This document shows positions 21,485 through 31,290 of a DNA stretch of 64,000 nt, piece by piece. The translations under genes and the position numbers were made by a program. Each line of letters opens with the position of its first letter. Positions within the stretch are counted from its first letter, which is position 1. The stretch is from positions 1,984,001 to 2,048,000 of the forward strand of contig CM066305.1 in assembly GCA_033807695.1 (NCBI GenBank), written 5' to 3'. The stretch comes from Daedaleopsis sinensis. Its lineage: Eukaryota > Basidiomycota > Agaricomycetes > Polyporales > Polyporaceae. The notes below the pieces were generated by a model. The model made no database searches. It was not told where the DNA came from and saw only the letters and a program-made list of their open reading frames with translations.

Positions 21485-24404
21485 TCAGTCAGATAGTACA
21501 GGTTCGTCGTCACTGCCCCTTTCAGTCGCATATTCCGCATCCTCCCCTTCCGACATTGACTCCCAGTTCTCCACTGTAGATCTCACAAATGTCCGTCGAT
21601 CTACCCATCGCTCCATCGGCAGTACCAGATTCAAAAGGCCCTCCTCACTGAAGTCCTTGACCATGTCAGCGTCGTTGAATGGGCGCTCAGGGTCCGTATG
21701 ATAGAGCTGTTCCGCCATGTACTGGTTCTGTAATGCCAAGATTCCCTTCGTGTCTCCGGGGTCTGTGTGACGGCTGTAACGTGTCCAAGTCCGAAACTCT
21801 TCCTCAACGTGATGTGATAGCGACTGAATGACGGGGAGAGCTGGGTGGAGTTTCTTGAGATACTGCCAGTCAATATTCGGCCCTTGAGGACGATGCGTGA
21901 CCTAAGGTCCATTCAAACAAGGGGACAGATTAGTTCAGGCTCTTGTTTGGACCGTAGGTGTAAGGAATCATAGTATATTACTTGCCTTAATATCCTTAAT
22001 ACGTGCCTCTTGAGCTCGATCTATTGGTGTGTGCCCATCCCGTTGACCAGAACTGTTGACAAGCCAGCAGTTTGTTCGCACAAAGTCGCTGCCAGAAGTC
22101 ATTCATGAGTCAACTCTGCGCCGCTCACGAGGGGCCTTGTAGCTTAAAGGGCTTGAATCTCACCTCACTTTCGTCGGCCACTCTCGCTCCAAGCCTTGTA
22201 GTAACTCCAGGCACTCCGTCAGATAGTGTGAGTTCCGACCTCCTGCGAACCGCAGAACCAGATGAGGCAGCATTCCCTCCATCATCCCGACATCTCCCGT
22301 CTTGATAGCTTTGTCAAGTACGACGTACGAGAGTGTGTCACGTACAAACATCATGGCCTGCTGTTTGGCCCGGTCTGGGCTGGATACGTCCACGTTCCCA
22401 TCCTCTGTAACAACACCGGGATCCAGTGCCTCGATGGCGCGGGAGGAGGCGTAGGTTTCAACAATTTGTCTTGCAAACTTGAGAAGAGCAGAAGCATCGT
22501 GCTTCCGCAAGTCTGCGATTTTCGAAGCGCCAGAGACTGTAAGCCAGCATGTGCGAACGTGTGCTTCAAGGACATGGTAGAGGGCTCGTTCAAGATTGTC
22601 ATGGAAAGGACCTTTCGTCGAGGCCTTGTCGAGGCCTTTCCGGTTGAGAGCGACGAATGCGTGTTTGAGCAAGCCGACACCGGTCTCTGTGGCCATGTAC
22701 TGCTTGTGAAGGGATTTTGCGTACGCCATCTGGAGGTGGAGCCAGCCAAAAATCGGGAGAATGAAGTCGAGTCGGTCATAACAGTTCTCCTCTTGACAAC
22801 AGAACTTCTGAAGCCCACGGATACGGTCCACTGTGAGTTGATCCCCGACCCAATACACGATCTCCTCTGTGCTGAGCTTCTTCCTTGCCCCTTCGCTCGT
22901 TACCCCCATCTGTTTGAGAAGCTTCGAGATAACCTTGTCGTTGTCCTCATACGACGCTTCAGGGATAGCCAATGTGCCAAGCATGTACTGAAGCGTAACT
23001 GTCTCGGGACCACAGGGGAGCGAGTTGATAGAGGGAGGGGGGTCGAGTGCGGTGCTAGACTTAGAGGGATAGGTATGGAGGTCGAATTCGGTGGAGTCAA
23101 GGAGAACACGCAGAACATGATAGACACGATGCTCATCAATGGACAGCCAGTGCCGTTCACCTAACTCGATAACATCGAGAGCAGTCAGTGGGTTCTCCAT
23201 GCCGCGCGCACGCTGACGGCGCAGAGCACGATTTAACTCTGGATCCTTTAAAGGCGAGTTCTTCTTCACATACACTGTTGCGGCGGTTCCACTTCCAAAC
23301 TCGGAAGGGGTGTCTAAGCGTTGCGAGAATACGCGGAAGGAGATCTGGAGGTTGTCGTGTGAAGGAATCCGTGGAAAGATCTTGAGAAGCCGCACGACCT
23401 CGTCCATCGCCTCCTTGGATAACAGTGTGACTGCGTTCGTCGTCCATTTAGAGCTCATCGTGACACCAAGTGCATGAAGTGTGTCGCATCCTTTCGCTGT
23501 AAGACCTTTGAACTTGAAGTAGATAGCAAAGATCCGCTGGAGAATGTTACACTGCTGTGTTCGGGAATAGAGGATCATCGCAATCATAAGCATGACAAGC
23601 TAGTGGTACGCAATACGCAATCCCATATTAGTATAAGCAATGAAAGCATGGCCGCATATCAATACCCTTACTTACATTGCTAGGATCCTTATGCTTGTTC
23701 ACTTCGCGCTGCTTCTCGGTATATGCGCACAAGTCGAGGAACCGCCACAATGTGGGTGCCAGCCTACGCATAACCTCCTGCAGCTCATCTAGACGGAGCT
23801 TGGTCAGGCCGTCCTTCGTCAAGCCATCCTCAGTTGCCCTCAGGTATGGATCGAGCTTCTTCAACTCCAGTGAAACCTTCTTCAGCATCAAGTCCATCGC
23901 AAACTTCTCGAGGATCCTACGCCCACCCTCGGGGCGGGCACGATGAGAATGCGTTGAACATGGTGGTGCCGCCCAAACCCAGAGGATCCGCTCAAGCTCC
24001 GGACTGACTAGCAGAGCCTTGCGATGCCCACGAATCTGAGCGTCCGCTGCACAGTCTGCATCTCCCCAGCTGAGAGCCTCGAGGAATCCGGGGAGGGTCA
24101 TCTGTTTGGAGCCCACCCACTGCGTCTTGATAAATGTCAGGATATTCTTGACTGCCCGGCACTTCGAGCTCAGCTGAGCAGCCGGGTCGGAACGTCGCTC
24201 CTCATCGAATCGAACCTCCGCAGCCTCGGTCTCGCGTGTTCCGGCTTCATCGAAAGGATCGAGCTCGGGGGTTTCTTCAAAGATATTATCAGGAAGCGGA
24301 TCTTCTTCATCGTGCTCCATCCAGTCGAGTTGGATGTCATCGGACGGGTCCTCTGGTTCGCCGTCGTCGAATAGACTGTAGTATTCATGTGTAGGTAATG
24401 ACAT
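21485..24404 (-). CDS. DUF6589 protein, candidate transposase of the element
   Basis: Four exons join in frame to 894 aa: 24404-23676, 23599-22164, 22088-21986 and 21901-21485. The third intron is GC-AG (AAG|GCAAGT). The N-terminus is acidic (EDPSDDIQLDW). The middle matches the DUF6589 family of mushrooms: an early block with LYSRTQQCNILQRIF and LHALGVTMS, then VGDQLTVDRIRGLQ, YDRLDFILPIFGWLHLQMAY and LNRKGL. A late block carries NCWLVNSSGQRDGHTPID and IKDIK. The invariant GDQLT and RLDF stretches supply acidic residues that could form an RNase H-like DDE site, but this is inference. No other recombinase is present in the element, so this gene is the best transposase candidate. The start at 24404 (MSLPTHEYYS) lies just inside the right inverted repeat. 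Confidence 0.8.
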
Positions 24405-24450
24405 GCAGGGCGGGGCGACAAGACGCGTCGAGATGTGGGAAGAGAAGAGG

Positions 24451-24657
24451 AAGTACGGTAGGGCGTCTGCGTAAGAGGCAGGCGATCTCACCATGTAATC
24501 TGAGCGCGCGTGGCGGGGCGGGCGAGCCGACCTCTGTGACCGTGACAAATTTGAAATCGGGGGGTAGGTAGGGGGTCTCTATCAAAATGCCCCAGACGTC
24601 TGAGTAGCCGCGGTGGTGGGGTGCGGGCGTTCTACTCTACGTCTGGGTACGAGACCA
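24451..24657 (-). repeat. Right terminal inverted repeat (207 bp)
   Basis: This is the exact reverse complement of 18584-18790. It lies 46 bp upstream of the DUF6589 start codon and so also serves as that gene's promoter-proximal region. Confidence 0.95.
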
Positions 24658-24665
24658 CAGTACCC
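24658..24665. repeat. Right target-site duplication CAGTACCC
   Basis: This octamer is identical to 18576-18583 and directly adjoins the element end ...CGAGACCA. Confidence 0.85.
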
Positions 24666-25161
24666 CGGCCGCGTTGGCACAACTACGGAAGTAATACTCA
24701 GGGACTCGGATGCCATCAAGTGTGCATCGCTCGGCGGCCTCCTTGGCAGGTGGCATACTACCTATTACTGATGCATCCTGAGATGCAGTGGTCCGCGGCG
24801 TAGCAGGTCTGATCCTTGCGCCGAGGAGTCGAGACGATGCTCCCAGCTCGGCGGTGACCGGTGACTGTCTGCCGGGGCGAATTCCACTTCCAGGCGTAAG
24901 TCTTATAAGTGATGGAATGAATTCAAGGTCACAAGTCGTGTATACAAGGTGTTGTAAGACCATATTATACGTCACAGCGCGGATGGGATCGACCGACTAG
25001 ACTGTACGCGTGCAGACGATAGAGAAGCGTGTATGGGTGTGTAAGGTCGTGAGATCGTGGGGAATACGTCGTAGGGTCATCGGTCATGAGGGGTCGTGAA
25101 CGAGAGAGCCGAGGAAGCCTAGTCATGCCACAAACATACGTCCGGGACACCTGCTCGAGGT
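24666..25161. other. Intergenic right flank of element
   Basis: No supported gene. Short minus-strand frames lack domains. It includes the 3' region of the PX-GH18 gene. Confidence 0.55.
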
Positions 25162-27451
25162 TCACTTGCCCAGGTTAGAACGGATCACGTTCTGGAGAGA
25201 GTAGCCGTCATCCTGGACACCGCTCGGTCAGCAGCACGCTCGTCTCAAAGGGAAGGAGAAGACCTACCTGGTCAAGCGACCATGTGAAGCATCCTCCCAT
25301 ACCGTTCTGCTTCGCAAAGAGCGCCTTGTCGCCCAGAGACCACGTATCGTCGTACGTGACGACCGTCTTGCGAGAGCTGTTGAACAAGAATGGCGTGTCG
25401 CTGCAGTCGTCCCACGCTGCATACGCACACGCTCCGAGTCAGCACATCACAAACGCTACATGCGCGTTACGGAGATGCTCACCCATCGTGTATCCGTTCG
25501 CGCCAGTGTACGTCCCGTCGGAGTTCTTCTTGAGCGCTCCGGACGCAAGCAGGTCGCTGAACGCGATCTGCTGGCCGAACCAGGCGCTCAGGTCGCCCGA
25601 TGCCTCCGCCTTGACATCACCGGCCTTGGCCTTCTTCCGCTCGTGCACGCCCTTGGACGCGAGCGCGTTCGGCTCGCCCTTGTCTTCCTCCTTCTCGACG
25701 ACCTGTGGCAACGGACAAGACAGCCCGCGATCGGGCAGGCCGAGGACCTGCTCTTTGTATCCCTTGACGTCGAAGCCCGGGGGCGGCAGGGCGATCTGGT
25801 GCAGTGTCGTCTTGGTGCTCTGCGAGACGTAGCCATACAGCGGGAGACCCAGCAGGAGCTTCGAGGCGGGGAAGCCCGCCTTGGTCCACTGCGCGAGCGC
25901 GGCCTGCGCAGAGTACTGCGGGAGCGACGAGTTGCCGCACAAGTTCCCGAGCGGCGCGTTCGGCCCAGGGTTCGACGATGCGCCCCAGGTGTCGTAGTTC
26001 CTGCACGCGCGCGCACATCGCATTTGCGAATCAGTATGGCAGACAACGGCCGAGTGGAGTGTATGCGCTGCACTTACATGATGTTCGCGTACGTCATGAC
26101 AGAGGCGTAGGCGGACACGTCGGTAAGAGGACTGCCGTTCGAACCGGTCCACGGGAGCGGCGTGACGGCGGCGGATATGATCTTCGACGAGCCGAGTGCA
26201 GTACGCAAGGACTTGAAGAAGGACAAGAGGTTTGCGGCGTCGGCCGAGGAGTGAGGGTTGCCAGCGCCAGACTCGTTGGGATATTCCTGTGAAGAGGCAT
26301 TATTGATCAGTGCGGCGTTCATCGTTCAAGGGAGGAGGAAACATGCCCAGTCGATGTCGATGCCTCAATGATGAACATGTCAGAGCTAGTGCATTCACGA
26401 GGTGGTCCGGGAATGCTCACCATCGAGGCTGTAAGTGTTGACGGCGCTGACGCATGCGTTGACAAATGTCGTGCGGTTCGCCGAGGAGCTCATAGCCTGC
26501 GAGAAATAAGTGCTGCCGCCCCATCCTCCTATGTAATTCATGACATATCAGCAGCGTGAATCGATATAGCATTATAGCACAATGAACCTGAAACGCACCG
26601 ATGGACAGCACTACCTTTGTACCCTTGCCACTGCTGTGCGCGCTGGACACGAGGGTCTTGAGCGTCGACGTCGAGCCGGAGTCGAACGAGATGCCCGATG
26701 ATGAGTTCGGGACCGCGAACGCTGTAGATGATACGTGTCAGAATTCCATGCTCCGCATACGCACAGTTAGAGTTTGCACAGCTGCACAATGCCGTACATG
26801 TGACGGAGATTGTGCGATGACGCCATAGGTCTCCGGGGATGGAGCGGACGTACCGAATAAGAGGATATCAAACTTGGAGAAATCCAGCTTGTTGGGCGGG
26901 TGTGCGTCCGACGCCCAGTCTGGGTAGTATGCAGCGGCGACGGGGGTTGCCTCGGCCGAGATGTCGCCCTTGATACGCGCCTGTACATCGAGAGCCGCCT
27001 TGCGTGAGAGGGTAGAAGGCAGGGCGTCTTCTAGACTGAAGTCGCGGGAGGAGGAAGTCGAAGCCGAAGGGACCAGGAACTCGACAAGGAACTTGTGCGT
27101 GCGGAACTGGGGCGACTGGAGGAGGCCGGTGAGATAAGCGGAGAGACCCGCCTTACGTTCGGCGATAAGCGTATCATCGAGCCAGGCAGACGGAACGAAG
27201 GTAGTAGCAAGGATGCGTTTGGGCGGGAGGGAGCCTGGGTCGTTGAGGGTATCATGGAGAGCGACGAACTGGTATGACGGACATGAGCTGCATGTACAGG
27301 ACGATTCAGTGGATTTACGCACCTCGGAGTAGCGCTTCGAGACCGTGGATGTTGTGCCGTCTGTGGTCTTGACCTGGATGGTGTAGAGGATGTGCGGCCG
27401 CGGAACAGAGGCAGTCGTATGGCCAACGACGGAGGCGGCAGAGAACGTCAT
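25162..27451 (-). CDS. PX domain-GH18 chitinase fusion protein
   Basis: This multi-exon gene has its ATG at 27451 and TGA at 25162-25164 (ending SLQNVIRSNLGK). The N-terminal ~130 residues form a PX (phosphoinositide-binding) domain. The ILYTIQVKT strand is followed by SKRYSEF, whose Arg and Phe match the PI3P-pocket RYxxF motif, and by LPPKRI and KAGLSAYLTGLLQ. A Ser-rich linker leads into a GH18 barrel: AAYYPDWASD; a VVLSIGGWGGS block; the catalytic GIDIDWEYP (DxDxE complete); VMTYANIMNYDTWG; and LLLGLPLYGY. The catalytic motif is split by a GC-AG intron between the Trp and Glu codons. There is no signal peptide, so it looks intracellular and membrane-targeted rather than a secreted chitinase. 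The middle of the barrel contains a charged Lys/Glu insertion (near 25700-25610). Exon ends were inferred by eye, and about eight introns are needed. Confidence 0.82.
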
Positions 27452-29345
27452 GGCGGGTATATGCGCAGAGGATGATACGGGGACCAGAGACGGGGATGCA
27501 TCTGCAGTAAGTGGGGCTCCGCCTATTTATTTGTTGAATGTGTGACGGTATGTCGGGAGAGCGCAGGACATGGCTGCGAAAGGGAATGTCGATCAGAGCA
27601 CGAAAAGAAGGCAGGAACTGGGGACTCACATGGGTGGCCGCTGCCCAAACGGTCACTCTCAGGTCACGCCCAGTTCCAAACAGAGAGAAGACCGATGATA
27701 TCACCCGTGCCGACACGTGTTGCGTCACATCCATGCGAACCTCGCGCTCTCCCAACTGGTCCCGACGCAACATATCGCATGCTACGCTGGACAGACACCA
27801 CCTATCATCTCCACCAACTACAGCCCCCTGCAATCTTGTCGGACAGTCAGCGACATATGACGTCCAAACGCCGTGCAGGAATGACCTATCCATGACCATG
27901 ATGATGATTTAGGGAATATGAGTACCTCCTCACCGTGGGTGTCATTGTCATGGCCACGCTGCCGGCACTTTCGATTCCTATGCAACACATGGCTGTGCGC
28001 AGGCCTTCCGCTCCAACATAGAGCCGGTGTGCGACCCCAGGGCATATTAAGCTACCTCTTGCACAGTCTGGGCCATGAATGCATGACTCCGCGGTACTTG
28101 CGGCGTGAGTACTTGAGTCTAAATGGCGTCCCAAGCCAGGGCTCCGCAACCCAGGGAACCTGTTACGACTTACCACCGCTCGAATGTGTCTGGTGATCCA
28201 GGGAGACCATGGGCGCAGTGTCGTCAATAAAAGGCTCACAAGCGGAGGAAATTGCCGAAAGTACATCATCGATAGAAGCACCTTGCGCCGGAGATGGAGA
28301 AGCAGTATGGCATGTGCTGCAACCCCGGAATGTGAGTGCAAAAGCTACAATGCAGCGAGATCGCACGATGACATCGCCATCATGGAGTATGTGTCCGCGG
28401 GTTAAATGGAGAATTCACTGGACCGATACATGGGCCCAAGTAGACGAATGCCAGCATAGTACATTCTAAGCGTATCCATGCCCTACGGTGGATGACGCGT
28501 AGTACGAACTCTGCAGCATCCCACAGTGTCCTGCGATAGCACATCCCACGTTTGGCCATATACGCCAGGATTGCAGGTTTTGCTTGCAATAGTGACATGC
28601 TGCGGTGTACGATGGTTCACGGCACACGACCCGAAAAGGCCCATTACGACCTCATGAAGCAAAAATAACGAGCGGATAGCAACGGATGGAGTTCTGCCGA
28701 ATTTTGTAGATTGCCGGCAGCTCACAGGGGCGTATCTGTGACAGGGACTCACCATTGATCGCACCGCGGAGGTTGTACAGAGTTCTGACAGGAACACATG
28801 GAGGAAGCGTAACATTCCGAGCGGTGTTCCTCGCCAGGATACCCTGTTGCGGCCACGAGATAGCAGAAGGTTCATTACTGGACAGAAAGTACGACTAGCT
28901 CAGTATGATCCATCAGTATACGATGCGTCTGGAATCTCACCTAGCGCGCCGTCCGAGTGCGGGCTTCTGAACTGCCAAACTGCTCGCGCCACAGCTACTA
29001 GGCACGGTGACCCAGGGACAAGTTTGATTCCCTCCGCGTGTCAGCCGTAATATACACAAGCTCAGCCCAATGGGGTCCAGTGCGCAAAGCTGGCAGCGCG
29101 GAAGTGTAGAGAATTACGATCGAGGTCGTGGTCGACGTCAAGAGGAATCCTCGCCTAGACGCCCATCACAACGCGAAAGGTAACGCGTGACTTACGCGTG
29201 CGCGAAGCTGGCAGGCGGCGTGTCAGTTCATCTCTGAACCTTTCTCTTGCTCTCTACAAGTCTCGCCCTGCTAGTAGTACCCTGTGGCACCATACACACC
29301 CTCTTCAACACGCCCAGGAGGCTGCGCGACAAGAACTCAAACAGA
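27452..29345. other. Stretch without a supported gene
   Basis: The right-hand part of the promoter of the PX-GH18 gene lies at 27452-27700. On the minus strand, 28366-27886 shows open blocks with splice-like junctions (a GTAAGT donor near 28172) coding Ser/Thr/Ala-rich text such as GASIDDVLSAISSACEPF. No ATG precedes it in frame, so it may be a decayed small secreted protein. Several overlapping frames between 28380 and 28900 have no recognisable content. The 5' flank of the next gene begins near 29190. Confidence 0.45.
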
Positions 29346-31151
29346 ATGCCTGTCCAATCTCGAGTAAGTCATGTTCCTATCAGCGCTATGGAGCCTACTA
29401 TGTGCGAATCGTCTCTCTCGAGCGCGATGTTTCGCGTATCTTGTCCACTCTTAAAGCTGCACGCGTTCAAACAAGCTATGATCGGTCGTAGTAGCCACAC
29501 ATTAGAGTGTCCTCTGATGTAGCGCTCGCGACTCGGGCAAGAATGACCGGGGCCAGTGCGCAGCCTTACGGTCTTCCGTGTCATGCATCCACATCCTCAA
29601 ACAACACCAAACCCCGCGCCCTGCATTCTCCGAGATGCTAACCACCGCTCTGCCCCCTCCAGCTCTTCTCCGAGCGCATCCTCGAGATCGAGCTCATCAC
29701 CGGCCCCATCCTCGCCGCCCTCTCCCCCGTCACCCTCCTCCGCCTCGCGCGCACCTGCCGCGCGGCCTACGCCGCCGTGGCCCTGTACACCCGCACCGCG
29801 TACAACATCGACCGCCTCCTCTCCCGCTTCTTCCCCTCCTCCCTGCGCACGCACGACCACCTCCACGCACGCGCCCGCGCCTTCCGCTCCCTCCAGGCGC
29901 GCACCGGCACGCTCGTCTCGGGCTCCGTCGCGCTCCAGTTCTTCGACCGCGCGGTCTGGCCCGAGAGCGACCTGGACCTGTACGTGCACCTCCGCCACCG
30001 GCGCGAGGTCGGCCTGTGGCTGCTCGGGGAGGGCTACCAGTTCAAGCCGACGGACTTCCAGGACCCGCGCTTCGAGGTCGAGGTCGCGGAGTGCGTCGCG
30101 CGCCGGCCGAACGGGATATACTCGATGCCTGGGGTCATGGCCATCCTGACGTTCGTGAAGCCTCTGCCCCGGAGGAGGGCGAGGGCGAGGCCGGTCGATG
30201 TGGCCGACGATGCTGACGCTATCGCTGAGGACGTCGATGAGCAGGCCCCGGGCGAGCTCAAGGTGCAGGTCATCGTCGCGAAGAACACGCCCATGGAGGT
30301 CATCCTCGGCTTCCACTCCAGTACGGCTTATGCTCCTCCTCCAGGTCGTGCCACACACTGACCTACACGATTCACAGCATGCGTGATGAACGTGATCAGC
30401 TACGAGAAGGCGTACTGTCTCTTCCCACAAGCGACCCTCGAGGAACGCCGCACTCTTCTCTCCTCCTCCTGCCGCGGCAAGGGCAAGCACCGCCTCGAGG
30501 GCCTCCTCAAGTACCAGCAGCGCGGCTTCCACGTCCTCTACTCCCTCCCCGCCGCCGAGGTCGTCCCGGACCCCTCCACCCCGCTCCTCCCCGCCTCCCA
30601 CCGCGCCCACTCTCCCGACGTGCTCGCCAGCGACCCCACCGCGTTCGGCCTCGCCCTACCCGCGCCCGCGCGCACGGCGAAGCCCGCGTTCCGCGTCGGC
30701 TGGCGCTGGATCGACGACGGGTCCTCGTGGGTGCTGCCGCTGCCGCAGACGTCGGTCGCGCCGCCGCCCGCGCCGAACGCGTCCACGCCGCCGCTCACGC
30801 ACGACCCCGTCGCGGTGTGCAACTGGGAGGTGCGCTACCACCCCGCGCGCGGCGCGGTCATGCACTTCGAGGTCGCCGCGGGCAAGGTGCTGCGCTACCG
30901 CTACCTCGTCACGGACGAGCTGCTGCTGGGGTATCTCGCGAAGGCGCTCAGCGCGCGCATGCGCCTCGAGGAGGCGAAGGCGCGGCTCGAGCTCGAGGAG
31001 TGGACTTTGTGAGCTGCTTCCCTTGTTCTGAGGATGTGTTGCAGTGCTAATGCACGTTTGACCCTGTAGCTACGACGAGGAACTGCCGTCGCTGTGCCGC
31101 GGATTCCTTCATGACCTTGCGTCTCGAAGACTATCTTCGTTGCGGATCTGA
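29346..31151 (+). CDS. F-box-like protein with nucleotidyltransferase-like GS...DxD motif
   Basis: Four exons join in frame to 462 aa: 29346-29363, 29663-30320, 30378-31008 and 31070-31151. After MPVQSR comes an F-box-like helix set (LFSERILEIELITGPILAAL, then LARTCRAAY). Next is LVSGSVALQFFDR followed by WPESDLDLYV, which resembles the GS...DxDxD core of the nucleotidyltransferase fold. The C-terminal half is basic and Pro-rich, then helical (ARMRLEEAKARLELEEW). Proteins of this pattern are expanded in mushrooms. Their role is unknown, though F-box proteins generally act in SCF ubiquitin ligases. Coding GC is very high (C/G in most third positions) compared with neighbours. The first intron is long (299 nt), and the 18-nt first exon is less certain than the rest. 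Confidence 0.65.
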
Positions 31152-31290
31152 ATCGGCCTCTGGGGCAAGACATCTTGATCTTCATTCTGTGCTGCTAGTT
31201 ATATGCTGCGATCATGTTGTCTGTTGTACAATTATGGTGAATCGTTACAGTGGTCTATTCGTACACATTCCCTGAGACTGCAGATTCACA

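Larger units (their letters stand above)
18584..24657. mobile_element. TIR DNA transposon with RecQ-like helicase and DUF6589 protein
   Basis: This 6,074-bp element is bounded by perfect 207-bp terminal inverted repeats (18584-18790 and 24451-24657). It begins TGGTCTCGTACCCAGACG and ends with the exact reverse complement. It is flanked by an 8-bp target-site duplication. It contains two convergent genes: a RecQ-like helicase (+) and a DUF6589 protein (-). Both read through when introns are removed. The perfect repeats and duplication indicate a recent insertion, here into the gap between the SDR and PX-GH18 genes without breaking either. The closest named group I know is AcademH, the helicase-bearing lineage of Academ transposons in fungi and animals. 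That assignment is from memory and needs a search. Confidence 0.88.

Noticed and set aside
25460..26110. 216-codon plus frame inside the chitinase
   Set aside because: It is the reverse complement of GH18 coding exons. The Arg/Gly-rich composition is a codon-bias shadow.
29597..30610. 337-codon minus frame over the F-box-like gene
   Set aside because: It is an antisense shadow caused by strong GC3 bias. The plus-strand frame has splice junctions that sum exactly to a whole number of codons.
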